Assembly (NCBI GenBank): GCA_965601485.1
Contig: OZ271846.1
Coordinates: forward strand, 372,001 to 436,000
DNA length: 64,000 bases
Origin: Methylotenera_A aquatica
GTDB lineage: Bacteria > Pseudomonadota > Gammaproteobacteria > Burkholderiales > Methylophilaceae
Reading direction: 5' to 3'
The notes beneath the pieces were generated by a model. The model was not told the DNA's origin, did not search any database, and saw only the letters and a list, made by a program, of their open reading frames with translations. The position numbers and the translations under genes were made by a program. This document shows, piece by piece, positions 35,885 to 45,458 of the stretch; the first letter of the stretch is position 1, and every line of letters starts with the position of its first letter.

Positions 35885-36844
35885 TTAAGAAATTGCTTCC
35901 GTGGCATTGTTTGCGTCTTTTTTGTCAGACTCTTTCTTTTCAACATCGCCAATTAAATTGGCGCGATTAACACCTAGCCACATTGCGATTGGGCAAGCAA
36001 CCAATACAGAAGAATAGATGCCAAATAAAATGCCAATAGTGAGTGCCAGGGCAAAGTTATGCAATACTTCGCCGCCGAATAGTAGCATAGAGCCAACCAT
36101 GGTTTGTGTCATCAAATGCGTAATCACGGTACGCGACATGGTGCGGGTGATGGCGTTATCAATGACTTGTACTACCGAAGCTTTCCGCATTTTGCGGAAG
36201 TTTTCGCGTACTCGGTCAAACACCACAACCGATTCATTCACTGAGTAGCCCAATACCGCCAAAATAGCCGCCAGTACCGTTAAGTTAAATTCCCATTGAA
36301 AGAAGGCAAAAAAGCCTAAAATAATCACCACGTCGTGCATATTGGCAATAATCGCGGCAACCGCAAAACGCCATTCAAAACGGATTGCTAAGTAAGCCAT
36401 AATGCCAGCACAAACCAACAGTAATGCCAGGCCACCACTTTCGTATAGCTCATCACCAACCTGTGAGCCAACCGATTCTACGCGTCGCACTTCAGCAGTT
36501 GAATCGGCCTCTTTTAAGGCCTTTGTGACTGTTTCAGATAGCTGGGCAATCGACATTTCTTTTTTAAGTGGCAAGCGAATCAGTAAATCATGGCTGGTAC
36601 CAAAGTTTTGTACGGTAGCATCTTTTAATCCAATAGAATCAACCGCTTTACGAATACTGTCGATATTGGCACTTTGCGGATAATTTACTTCCATTACAGT
36701 GCCGCCAGTAAAGTCAACACCGTAATTTAGCCCTTTGCTGGCAAGAAAAAAAACAGCCAAAATAAAGGTAATGAGCGAGATGGCTGTGGTTAAACGGCCG
36801 TAGCTCATAAAAGGGATATCGTTCTTAATTCTAAATAATTCCAT
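35885..36844 (-). CDS. secF: protein-export membrane protein SecF
   Basis: SecF works with SecD to drive late stages of Sec export with the proton motive force. The 319-residue protein has the typical N-terminal GLNYGVDFTGGTVMEV motif (about 42-57), a periplasmic P1-like loop, and a helix bundle with GYSVNESVVVFDRVRENFR. It follows secD with 28 bases between. Confidence 0.97.
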   Translation of the reverse strand: MELFRIKNDIPFMSYGRLTTAISLITFILAVFFLASKGLNYGVDFTGGTVMEVNYPQSANIDSIRKAVDSIGLKDATVQNFGTSHDLLIRLPLKKEMSIAQLSETVTKALKEADSTAEVRRVESVGSQVGDELYESGGLALLLVCAGIMAYLAIRFEWRFAVAAIIANMHDVVIILGFFAFFQWEFNLTVLAAILAVLGYSVNESVVVFDRVRENFRKMRKASVVQVIDNAITRTMSRTVITHLMTQTMVGSMLLFGGEVLHNFALALTIGILFGIYSSVLVACPIAMWLGVNRANLIGDVEKKESDKKDANNATEAIS

Positions 36845-36872
36845 AATCTACTCTATCTAAAAAAAGCAGCTA

Positions 36873-38717
36873 TTAAGCTTTAAAAATTTGACCAATTGAA
36901 AGGCTGGTGATTTTGCGGCGATAGCCATAAATAACGTTCACAATCGCGCGAGAAACTAAAACAGCACTAAACATTGAGGTTAGAATGCCTAAAACATGCA
37001 CTACAGCAAAGCCTTTAATCGGGCCGGTACCAAACATAAATAGCGCTAAACCAGCAATTAATGTCGTCACGTTAGAGTCTAAAATGGTGTCGAAAGCTTT
37101 ATCATAACCCGCATGTATACTAGCTTGTGGCGTGTTGCCATTACGAAGTTCCTCACGGATACGCTCATTAATAAGCACGTTGGCATCAATCGCCATCCCC
37201 AACGCCAGCGCAATCGCTGCTAAACCAGGTAAGGTTAAGGTAGCTTGCAACATAGAAAGAATCGCTACTAGTAATAATAGGTTAATGCCCAGTGCCAACA
37301 CTGAAACACCACCAAATACCATGTAGTAAATCATCATCATCACCGCAATCGCCGCAAAGCCCCAAAGGGTTGAGTGCACGCCGCGTTTAATATTCTCTTC
37401 ACCCATGCTTGGCCCAACGGTGCGCTCTTCAATAATTTCCATAGGCGCGGCCAACGCACCAGCACGTAACAGCAGTGCGATATCAGTGGCTTCTTGCGTA
37501 TTATCCATACCAGAAATCTGCACTCGACCGCCGCCAATTTCCTCGTTAATCACTGGTGCGGTAATTACTTCGGTATTGCCTTTTTCAATCAGCAAAATCG
37601 CCATGCGTTTGCCCACGTTATCGCGCGTCACATTTTTAAAGATGCCAGCACCGCGGCCATCTAGAGTTACGTTAACAATTGAGCCGCCTGTTTGGTTGTT
37701 AACACCCGGACCAGCATCGGTAATACGGTCGCCTGTTAAAACCACATTTTTCTTCACTAAGATGGGGTTACCATCGCGATCTCTATACATTTCATCGCCA
37801 AATGGCACTTGGCCTTTTTCTGCAGCTTCAAGAGTTGCTAAGTCTTTTTTCTCTTCATCCACCATACGGATTTCAAGTGTAGCGGTGCGGCCTAAAATTT
37901 CTTTAGCTTTGGCAGTATCTTGCACGCCTGGCAACTGCACCACAATCCGGTCAAAACCTTGTTGCTGAACAATAGGCTCGGCTACGCCCAGTTCATTAAT
38001 ACGGTTATGCAAGGTTTGCAAGTTTTGCTTAAGCGCAAACTCTTGAATTTTCTTTTTAGCGGCTTCACCAATGCTGGCTGTTAAAACAAATTCTTTGCCA
38101 TCGGTTGAATCGTTAAAAGTTAGGTCGGGATAGTCTTTGCTTAGTACTTTGCGTGCTGATTCTAATTCTTTGGTATCGCTAAAACGCACTTGAACGCTTT
38201 GGCCTTCGCGCGTAATTCCAAAGTAGTTCACTTTTTCTCGGCGCAGTGCGGTGCGAAAATCGCCCACATTACTTTCGGCTGATTTATCTAATGCCGCTTT
38301 CATGTCTACTTGTAATAAAAAGTGCACACCGCCACGCAAATCCAAGCCCAAGTACATAGGCTTTGCACCAATCCCTAAAAGCCAGTTTGGCGTTTGCGAA
38401 AGCAAATTCAGCGCTACTGTGTAGTCTTTTCCTAAATTAGCAATCAGCTTATCTTTAGCTTTGATTTGCGCTTCAGTGTCAGCAAAGCGTACTTTTACGC
38501 CGCTTGCATCTAAATAAATACCGTTAAAAGGGATGTTGGCTAATTTAAGCGTTGCTTCTACTTTGCTTAATAAAGCGGCATCTGCTTTCAGCGATGTTTT
38601 GGCTGGGCTTACCTGTACTGCAGGCGATTCACCGAAGAAATTAGGAATGGTGTATAGCAGCCCAATTAAAATAACAACGGCAATTAAAATGTATTTCCAG
38701 GTAGGGTAGCGGTTCAT
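36873..38717 (-). CDS. secD: protein-export membrane protein SecD
   Basis: SecD is the partner of SecF at the translocon. The 614-residue protein has an N-terminal helix, a large periplasmic domain containing LGLDLRGGVHFLLQVD (about 120), two P1 domain halves and the RIQISGM-like VQISGMDNTQEA stretch, and C-terminal helices with GMAIDANVLINERIREEL. It sits in the conserved order tgt-yajC-secD-secF. Confidence 0.97.
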   Translation of the reverse strand: MNRYPTWKYILIAVVILIGLLYTIPNFFGESPAVQVSPAKTSLKADAALLSKVEATLKLANIPFNGIYLDASGVKVRFADTEAQIKAKDKLIANLGKDYTVALNLLSQTPNWLLGIGAKPMYLGLDLRGGVHFLLQVDMKAALDKSAESNVGDFRTALRREKVNYFGITREGQSVQVRFSDTKELESARKVLSKDYPDLTFNDSTDGKEFVLTASIGEAAKKKIQEFALKQNLQTLHNRINELGVAEPIVQQQGFDRIVVQLPGVQDTAKAKEILGRTATLEIRMVDEEKKDLATLEAAEKGQVPFGDEMYRDRDGNPILVKKNVVLTGDRITDAGPGVNNQTGGSIVNVTLDGRGAGIFKNVTRDNVGKRMAILLIEKGNTEVITAPVINEEIGGGRVQISGMDNTQEATDIALLLRAGALAAPMEIIEERTVGPSMGEENIKRGVHSTLWGFAAIAVMMMIYYMVFGGVSVLALGINLLLLVAILSMLQATLTLPGLAAIALALGMAIDANVLINERIREELRNGNTPQASIHAGYDKAFDTILDSNVTTLIAGLALFMFGTGPIKGFAVVHVLGILTSMFSAVLVSRAIVNVIYGYRRKITSLSIGQIFKA

Positions 38718-38799
38718 AAATGCGGCTCAAAAATACTAAATTAGCAGATTAGATTTAGTAGTAAGTTACTGGTTTAAATGAGTTTTTAAAAAATAACGC

Positions 38800-39129
38800 T
38801 TAAATGGCTTTGATTGTGCCAGGCGGTAATAACGTTTGTACAGCGTGTTTTTGCACATTAACCGTTGTATTAGCTGCAATTTCAATGCTGATAAAATTGT
38901 CAGACACTTTAGTGATTTTTCCAATTACGCCACCGGTTGTTGCTACTTCGTCACCTGCTTTAAGCGCGTCAATCATGGCCTTTTGCTGTTTAGCTTGTTT
39001 CATTTGCGGGCGAATCAGCATAAAGTAAAATAAAGCAAAAATGACCAAAATCGGTAAAAAGCCTAATAAATCGCCACCTGCTTGGGCTGGAGCTGCGTAA
39101 GCGTTACTTATAAGTAGATTGTTTAACAT
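38800..39129 (-). CDS. yajC: preprotein translocase subunit YajC
   Basis: The 109-residue protein has one membrane helix (about 24-44) followed by the family stretch MLIRPQMKQAKQQKAMIDAL and the basic soluble domain with GDEVATTGGVIGKI. It associates with SecDF. It lies between tgt and secD, 52 and 82 bases away, as in most proteobacteria. Confidence 0.96.
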   Translation of the reverse strand: MLNNLLISNAYAAPAQAGGDLLGFLPILVIFALFYFMLIRPQMKQAKQQKAMIDALKAGDEVATTGGVIGKITKVSDNFISIEIAANTTVNVQKHAVQTLLPPGTIKAI

Positions 39130-39181
39130 GCAAAAGTTCTTTCAAATAATTTTTTAATTAGTCGATTTTAGCACAGACTGT

Positions 39182-40411
39182 TCAGCTTGAGAGGCGGGCA
39201 CGTTTAGCTGCAAATTCTGTTTTAAAATTTTCAAAATTGCCATTCTCAATCGCGCCGCGCATTCCCTGCATTAACACTTGGTAATAATGCAGATTGTGAA
39301 TGGTATTAAGACGTGCACCTAAGATTTCACCCACTTTATGCAAGTGGTGTAAATAAGCGCGGGTGAAGTTGTGGCAGGTGTAACACGCGCAATCGGCGTC
39401 TAGTGGTTGCGTATCCTGCTTATAAAACGCATTCTTAATTTTAATATCACCGTATTGCGTAAACAACCAGCCATTGCGTGCGTTGCGCGTTGGCATCACG
39501 CAGTCAAACATGTCGACACCTTGCGATACGGCGGCGACTAGGTCTTCTGGAGTGCCGACACCCATTAAATAGCGCGGTTTGTTATGCGGCATTTTAGGTG
39601 CGGTGTGTGTCAAAATGCGCAACATATCTTCTTTGGGCTCGCCTACTGAAAGCCCACCAATCGCAAACCCATCAAAATCAATATCCACTAAACCTGCTAA
39701 TGAAACATCTCGTAAATCTTCAAACATACCGCCTTGAATAATGCCAAACAAGGCGTTGGTGTTATTACTTGCCCCTGCGGCGCTGACTGCGTCTTCAAGA
39801 GCTGGTCGTGATTTGTGTACTGCCTGCGCTATTTCATCCTTGCCTCCTTGCATGTGAATTGCTTGGTCTACCGTGACTCCTTGTAATTTTTCAAAAGCAT
39901 CTTTGCTACGTTTAGCCCAACGTAAACTGAGTTGCATGGAATCATTGGCTTCTTTATGGGTAGCGGGGTAGGGCGTGCATTCGTCAAAAATCATCACAAT
40001 ATCGGAATTAAGTACTTTTTGAATACGCATGGATTCTTCGGGCGTTAAAAAGCAGGTGTCGCCATTGATGGGTGATTTAAATTTAACACCTTCTTCTGAA
40101 ATTTTACGCATTGCGCCCAAACTCCATACTTGAAAGCCGCCAGAGTCGGTGAGAATAGGTTTATCCCAGCCCATAAATTTGTGTAAACCGCCATGTGCGG
40201 CAACCACTTCTAGCCCAGGTCGCAGCCATAGGTGAAACGTATTGCCCAGCAGAATATGCGCATCTATTTCTACTAGCTCTAATGGTGACATAGCCTTAAC
40301 GGTACCATAGGTGCCAACCGGCATAAAAGCTGGCGTTTGCACATCGCCGTGCGTTAAACTAACTGTACCGAGCCGTGCTAACCCATCGGTTTTGTGAAGG
40401 GTAAATTGCAT
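39182..40411 (-). CDS. tgt: queuine tRNA-ribosyltransferase with an extra insertion
   Basis: Tgt exchanges guanine 34 for preQ1 in Asp, Asn, His and Tyr tRNAs. The catalytic core is intact: TDSGGFQVWSL with the aspartate at 89, FDECTPYPA, NALFGIIQGG and DMFDCVMPTRNARNG. A zinc site of the usual CxCxxC type with a later histidine is present (CACYTCHNFTRAYLHHL). The protein is 409 residues, about 35-40 more than the usual size, because about 40 residues are inserted at residues 177-217, between the helix ending RSKDAFEKL and NALFGIIQGG. See the finding on this insertion. Confidence 0.93.
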   Translation of the reverse strand: MQFTLHKTDGLARLGTVSLTHGDVQTPAFMPVGTYGTVKAMSPLELVEIDAHILLGNTFHLWLRPGLEVVAAHGGLHKFMGWDKPILTDSGGFQVWSLGAMRKISEEGVKFKSPINGDTCFLTPEESMRIQKVLNSDIVMIFDECTPYPATHKEANDSMQLSLRWAKRSKDAFEKLQGVTVDQAIHMQGGKDEIAQAVHKSRPALEDAVSAAGASNNTNALFGIIQGGMFEDLRDVSLAGLVDIDFDGFAIGGLSVGEPKEDMLRILTHTAPKMPHNKPRYLMGVGTPEDLVAAVSQGVDMFDCVMPTRNARNGWLFTQYGDIKIKNAFYKQDTQPLDADCACYTCHNFTRAYLHHLHKVGEILGARLNTIHNLHYYQVLMQGMRGAIENGNFENFKTEFAAKRARLSS

Positions 40412-40598
40412 ATTGAAACCTAATTTTTAAGCATTAATTTTAAGTCGCGATACTATCATAAGCCGGCAGTTACACTAAATTGAGGCTGTAAATTCTAAGG
40501 TTAAATACCCTAATTATGAAATTTCACCATTCAAAACGAGCAAAATAAGCGCTCTTTGCTATACTAAAGCAACATTAATATTACACAGGCTAATCATT

Positions 40599-41378
40599 AT
40601 GGCTGTTGTTAAACCACGTACCCCACGCAAACAAGTTGATACATTAAGAACGCGCGGCATTTATTTGCTACCAAATTTGTTTACTTCAGCAGCGCTATTT
40701 GCTGGCTTTTACGCGATTGTGCAAGCCATGAATAGTAATTTTGAGCAGTCTGCTATCGCCATTTTTATTGCCATGGTGATGGATGGTTTAGATGGCCGCG
40801 TAGCACGCATGACTAATACGCAAAGTGCATTTGGGGCAGAGTACGATAGTTTGTCTGATATGGTTTCATTTGGCGTAGCGCCTGCCCTTATTATGTATGT
40901 TTGGGCATTAAAACCAATGGGTAAGTTAGGGTGGATTGCGGCTTTTATTTATTGTGCCTGTGCCGCTTTAAGATTGGCGCGTTTTAATACCAAGTTAGAT
41001 GATGATCATCAAGATAAGCGCTATTTTCAAGGCTTACCTAGCCCAGCATCGGCAGCATTGTTGGCTGGTTTTGTTTGGGTTTCGTATGAATACAATATAG
41101 ATGGTCGTGAAATATTTTTTGGCGCCATTCAAATTAAATGGCTGGCTTGGGGTTTAACAGTATTTGCCGCGGGCAGCATGGTCAGTGACCTTAAATTTTA
41201 CTCAGGCAAAGATATTAATTTAAAAGAAAGCGTGCCTTTTATGGCAATTTTGGCTATTTTGATGGCATTTGTATTAGTTTCATACAGCCCACCAGAGGTG
41301 TTGTTTACTGTGGTATTGGTGTACGCACTGTCTGGATACTATATCTGGACGAAATCCAAATTAGGTACAAAAACATAA
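40599..41378 (+). CDS. pssA: CDP-diacylglycerol-serine O-phosphatidyltransferase
   Basis: PssA makes phosphatidylserine, the precursor of phosphatidylethanolamine. The 259-residue, multi-helix protein has the CDP-alcohol phosphotransferase motif MDGLDGRVARMTNTQSAFGAE (split as DGLDGRVAR and GAEYDSLSD, about 62-86). The N-terminal TRGIYLLPNLFTSAALFAGFY is typical. It is followed by a 337-base region before leuA. Confidence 0.94.
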   Translation: MAVVKPRTPRKQVDTLRTRGIYLLPNLFTSAALFAGFYAIVQAMNSNFEQSAIAIFIAMVMDGLDGRVARMTNTQSAFGAEYDSLSDMVSFGVAPALIMYVWALKPMGKLGWIAAFIYCACAALRLARFNTKLDDDHQDKRYFQGLPSPASAALLAGFVWVSYEYNIDGREIFFGAIQIKWLAWGLTVFAAGSMVSDLKFYSGKDINLKESVPFMAILAILMAFVLVSYSPPEVLFTVVLVYALSGYYIWTKSKLGTKT

Positions 41379-41421
41379 GCAGAAAAATACAAGTTTAATC
41401 TCTTCAATCGTGCTTAACTGC

Positions 41422-41715
41422 TTGAAAGCTAATTATTTAATCCCTATAATAGTATATGTTTAATACATTTATACTTTTGATAACACGACTTTACGCTAGC
41501 TTTTTACTAAGCCTAAATTTGTTAAAGCGCACTATTTGTGTGCTACACCCATCTTCACTGCTGCGCGCCAGCGCACACTAACTCACACCCAAAAAATTAA
41601 GTTTATACGCTTCTGGCTTTCTAGCTGGATAGTTAGAAGACCAGCAGGTAAAATTATTGCAATTGCATTTTGTGGCAATTTATAACGTTTGCCGCAACAC
41701 TAGGAATATAAAACC
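41422..41715 (+). promoter_or_regulatory. promoter and long structured leader of leuA
   Basis: TTGAAA at 41422-41427 and TATAAT at 41445-41450 are 17 bases apart and form a good promoter, giving a leader of about 260 bases. A 41-codon frame from ATG 41456 to the stop at 41579-41581 contains 11 leucines, several in pairs. Within it, AGCGCAC (41526-41532) can pair with GTGTGCT (41538-41544), while GTGTGC (41538-41543) can also pair with GCACAC (41573-41578), and TGCGC/GCGCA (41562-41575) make a further hairpin. This is the pattern of an amino-acid attenuator; no classical terminator followed by a T run is obvious. The predicted +1 falls at or next to the ATG, so any peptide would be leaderless. 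Confidence 0.45.
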
Positions 41716-43269
41716 ATGGAAACAGTGAATAATAAACAAAACCAGATCATTATTTTTGATACCACCTTGCGCGATGGCGAACAAAGCCCGGGTGCGTCAA
41801 TGACCAAAGAAGAAAAAATCCGTATCGCGCGCCAGCTTGAAAAATTGGGTGTCAATGTGATTGAAGCGGGCTTTGCAGCCGCCAGCCCAGGCGATTTTGA
41901 TGCGATTTCTGAAATTGCCAAAATCATCAAAAATTCAACCGTTTGCTCACTTGCGCGTGCCAGTGAAAATGACGTGCGCCGCGCGGGTGAGGCGATTAAG
42001 CATGCCGCTTCGGGTCGCATTCATACCTTTATTGCCACCAGCAAAATCCACATGGAAAATAAATTGCGCATGACGGAAGACCAAGTGGTTGAGCGTGCCG
42101 TCCAAGCGGTTAAATGGGCATTGGAATATACATCTGATGTGGAATTTTCAGCCGAAGATGCCGTACGTTCAGAGATTGATTTTTTAGTGCGCGTATTTGA
42201 TGCCGTGATTGCAGCAGGCGCCAAAACTATCAATGTGCCTGATACGGTAGGCTATTCAATTCCTGCGCCATGGGGTGAAACGATGGCAGCCTTGATTAAG
42301 CGTGTTAAAGACTCTCATAAGGTTGTCTGGAGTACGCATTGCCATAACGATTTAGGCATGGCAGTAGCTAACTCTTTGGCAGCGGTGATGGGCGGTGCGC
42401 GCCAAGTAGAATGTACGATTAATGGCTTGGGTGAGCGCGCAGGTAATGCCAGCTTAGAAGAAGTGGTAATGGCCTTGCGTACGCGAAAGGATATTTTCAA
42501 GCTTGAAACCAGCATTGACGCCACACAAATCGTACCAACTTCTAAATTGGTTTCTACCATAACAGGTTACCCAGTGCAGCCGAATAAGGCGATTGTTGGC
42601 GCTAACGCTTTTGCGCACGAAAGCGGTATTCATCAAGATGGGGTTTTAAAGCACCGCGAAACCTATGAAATTATGCGCGCCGAAGATGTTGGCTGGAACA
42701 CAAATAAATTAACCTTGGGTAAATTATCTGGCCGCAATGCGTTTAGAACGCGCTTAAAAGAGTTGGGCATTGAATTGGAAAGTGAAGATGCCATAAATGC
42801 TGCTTTTGCGCGTTTTAAAGATTTGGCCGATAAAAAATCAGAGATTTTTGATGAAGATTTGCACGCCTTGGTTAGTGACGAATTTGTGCATGAAGCCTCT
42901 GAAAATTACAAATTGGTGTACTTGCAAGTGGCCTCAATTACAGGTGAGGTTCCGCATGCCATCATCACCTTATCGGATAATTGTGTTGAAAAAAGTGCTG
43001 AGGCCGATGGCGGCGGACCAGTAGATGCAACCTTTAAAGCGATTGAAAGCATGGTTAATAGTGGTGCAGAGCTGCAATTGTATTCTGTGAATAACATTAC
43101 CAGTGGCACCGATGCGCAAGGCGAAGTAACAGTGCGTTTGGCATTAGGTGGGCGTATTGTTAACGGCCAAGGTGCTGATACCGATATTGTGGTAGCTTCA
43201 GCTAAGGCGTATTTGAATGGCTTAAATAAGTTGTATTCAAAAGATGAGAAGATGAACCCGCAACTTTAA
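41716..43269 (+). CDS. leuA: 2-isopropylmalate synthase
   Basis: LeuA condenses acetyl-CoA and 2-ketoisovalerate in the first step of leucine synthesis. The 517-residue protein begins with the HMGL-like TIM barrel, with DTTLRDGEQSPGASM (about 14-28) for metal and acyl-CoA binding, the THCHNDLGMA metal ligands (about 208) and GLGERAGN. The C-terminal regulatory LeuA domain follows and binds leucine for feedback control. AGGA precedes the ATG. Confidence 0.97.
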   Translation: METVNNKQNQIIIFDTTLRDGEQSPGASMTKEEKIRIARQLEKLGVNVIEAGFAAASPGDFDAISEIAKIIKNSTVCSLARASENDVRRAGEAIKHAASGRIHTFIATSKIHMENKLRMTEDQVVERAVQAVKWALEYTSDVEFSAEDAVRSEIDFLVRVFDAVIAAGAKTINVPDTVGYSIPAPWGETMAALIKRVKDSHKVVWSTHCHNDLGMAVANSLAAVMGGARQVECTINGLGERAGNASLEEVVMALRTRKDIFKLETSIDATQIVPTSKLVSTITGYPVQPNKAIVGANAFAHESGIHQDGVLKHRETYEIMRAEDVGWNTNKLTLGKLSGRNAFRTRLKELGIELESEDAINAAFARFKDLADKKSEIFDEDLHALVSDEFVHEASENYKLVYLQVASITGEVPHAIITLSDNCVEKSAEADGGGPVDATFKAIESMVNSGAELQLYSVNNITSGTDAQGEVTVRLALGGRIVNGQGADTDIVVASAKAYLNGLNKLYSKDEKMNPQL

Positions 43270-43337
43270 ATATTACTTCTTTACAATATCCAGCAGAAAC
43301 AATTAAAGTCGATTTTAGTGGATAGCTAAACTAACCA

Positions 43338-44225
43338 ATGCCCTCTAAAAATCAAACCTTTCTTATTATCGCAGCACTTTTTTGCACCTATTTCATCTGG
43401 GGTTCAACTTACCTAGCAATAAAATTTGGAATTGAGAGTTTTCCGCCATTTTTAATGGGTGGCATACGTTTTACGGTAGCTGGTATTTTGTTGTATGTAG
43501 TGAAGCGCTTTTTGGGTGAGCCTAATCCAACTAGGCAACAATGGCTGGGTGCAACAATAGTGGGAATTTTATTGCCGGCAATGGGTAATGGCACGGTGTG
43601 CTATGTGCAGCAAACGGTTTCATCTGGCGTGGCGGCACTAGCCATTGCTACAGTACCTATTTGGATGGCGATTTTTTCTTCATTCTGGGGGCATAAAATC
43701 AGAGGTCGTGAATGGTTGGGAGTTGCGATAGGTTTTGTGGGTATTGCCATGTTAAATTTTGGCGGTAGTTTGCATGGCCAGCTTTCTAGCGCATTTTTGT
43801 TGGTTTTTGCCGCGGCAACTTGGTCATTTGGATCGGTTTGGGGCAAATATTTAAGCATGCCTTCTGGTTTAATGGCACCAGCCTGCCAAATGTTAACAGG
43901 CGGTATTGCTTTGCTGATTTTTAGCACATTACAAGGTGAGCAATATCCCAGCGCAATTAGTTTAAAATCGTGGGTTGCCATGCTATTTTTAATTGTATTA
44001 GGCTCGCTAGTTGCTTACAGCGCTTATCAATATTTGCTAAAAACAGTGCGACCATTGGTTGCAAGCAGTAATACCTTTGTTAACCCAATTGTGGCATTTG
44101 CCGTGGGTATTTGGCTGGCAAACGAGTATCTTACAACCATTGAATACGCCGCATTAGCCGTAATTTTGGTTGGGGTATTTTTAGTTCTCTCAGCAAGTGG
44201 TGATAACAAAGAAAAGCTTAGTTAA
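43338..44225 (+). CDS. EamA/DMT-family transporter
   Basis: The 295-residue protein has ten predicted membrane helices in two EamA repeats (about 10-140 and 153-290). The IWGSTYLAIKFGIESFPPFL opening and FVNPIVAFAVGIWL-like later repeat are typical of the YdcZ/RhaT-like drug/metabolite superfamily. Substrate and direction are unknown. Confidence 0.9.
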   Translation: MPSKNQTFLIIAALFCTYFIWGSTYLAIKFGIESFPPFLMGGIRFTVAGILLYVVKRFLGEPNPTRQQWLGATIVGILLPAMGNGTVCYVQQTVSSGVAALAIATVPIWMAIFSSFWGHKIRGREWLGVAIGFVGIAMLNFGGSLHGQLSSAFLLVFAAATWSFGSVWGKYLSMPSGLMAPACQMLTGGIALLIFSTLQGEQYPSAISLKSWVAMLFLIVLGSLVAYSAYQYLLKTVRPLVASSNTFVNPIVAFAVGIWLANEYLTTIEYAALAVILVGVFLVLSASGDNKEKLS

Positions 44226-44381
44226 CCAAAGCCGTCGTTGCCTCTTAAGCTGGAATCTAGGCAAGTTGCAACTTAACGAAGGGTAAAATAAGCTCATCAG
44301 GCTAGGCATTTACTCAGTCTTGATTCCTGCCCTAAGTAGGAATCACATTATCAAAAACATTAATCTCAAAAGATTTTGAAT

Positions 44382-45050
44382 ATGAAGCAAAACTTAGCAC
44401 TATTTGACTTAGATAACACTTTATTAGCAGGCGATTCTGACTATAACTGGAGTTTGTTTTTAATTGATGAAGGGTTGTTGGATGCTAAAACGCATCACGA
44501 TCGCAATGAGCAATTTTATTTGGATTACAAGAATGGAAATTTAGATATTTTTGCTTTTTTGCAATTTCAATTACAACCACTAAGCCAACACAAGAAATCA
44601 TTTTTAGATGAGTTGCATGTGAAATATATGCAAAAAGTGATTAAGCCAATGATGACGGATAAAGCGCAGGCATTAGTAAATGAGCACAAAGCAGCAGGCG
44701 ATTTATGTGTGGTGATTACGGCTACTAACAGCTTTGTGACCAAGCCAATTGCAACGGCTTATGGAATTGAGCACTTGATTGGTACAGACCCTGAAATGTT
44801 GGATGGTCAATATACAGGAGGAGTGAGCGGTGTACCTAGCTTTCAAGAAGGTAAGGTAACGCGTATCAATCAATGGTTGGGCGCGCGTGGAAAAACTCTA
44901 ATTGATTACGAAAAAAGTTATTTTTATTCCGATTCGCATAACGATTTGCCATTGATGAAATTAGTGACAAACCCCGTAGCGGTTGATGCAGATTCCACTT
45001 TAACGGCGCATGCAAAGGCTAGTAACTGGCCGGCAATTAGTTTGCGCTAA
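44382..45050 (+). CDS. HAD-family phosphatase (class IB, SerB-like)
   Basis: The 222-residue protein starts at ATG 44382; a TTG two codons earlier is also in frame. It has HAD motif I DLDNTLLAGDSD (about 7-18), motif II with VVITATNSF, and motif III/IV in YFYSDSHNDLPLMKL (about 190). This subfamily resembles phosphoserine phosphatase and the HAD-IB hydrolases with a PSP-like cap (GGVSGVPSFQEGKV). The substrate is not known. Confidence 0.87.
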   Translation: MKQNLALFDLDNTLLAGDSDYNWSLFLIDEGLLDAKTHHDRNEQFYLDYKNGNLDIFAFLQFQLQPLSQHKKSFLDELHVKYMQKVIKPMMTDKAQALVNEHKAAGDLCVVITATNSFVTKPIATAYGIEHLIGTDPEMLDGQYTGGVSGVPSFQEGKVTRINQWLGARGKTLIDYEKSYFYSDSHNDLPLMKLVTNPVAVDADSTLTAHAKASNWPAISLR

Positions 45051-45458
45051 AGCTTTTTAATGCCTAATTTAGGGGCTTGTTTGCGTCATTAAGGCTGATT
45101 AGTCTAAGTTTTTTGTAAATTAAGCCTTTTTGAGGGCTAAAAACATACTATTTTGCGCTGATGGTACTCGGATTGTGCGCTGAAGTGGATGATAGATGCG
45201 CCAGGCGATAAAAACTAGGTGTCAAGTTCGTCGATAGTGCAAATGGGTTTACAGGGACCCCCCCCGCCGATTTTGCGCATACTGTGTGAGAGCATTTAGC
45301 TGGACTGACCAATAAATTAGGGCGGCAGAAATTTTAAATTTGTTTTAAAAACAATTCCTTATCTGTGCATCTAACGGTTTTAAACAGAGTTGCTTTACCA
45401 GCTTTTAAACAATATATAGATAAGGCTAATAGCCTAAATGAGCACAACAATTATTAAT
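45051..45458. other. 408-base gap without a recognised gene
   Basis: Convergent ends of the HAD gene and the CcsA-like gene flank this region. I see no open frame with support. Notable bases are an eight-residue C tract at 45258-45265 and a small hairpin AGGCT/AGCCT (45423-45435) that could end transcripts of the minus-strand gene. Nothing else stands out. Confidence 0.5.
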
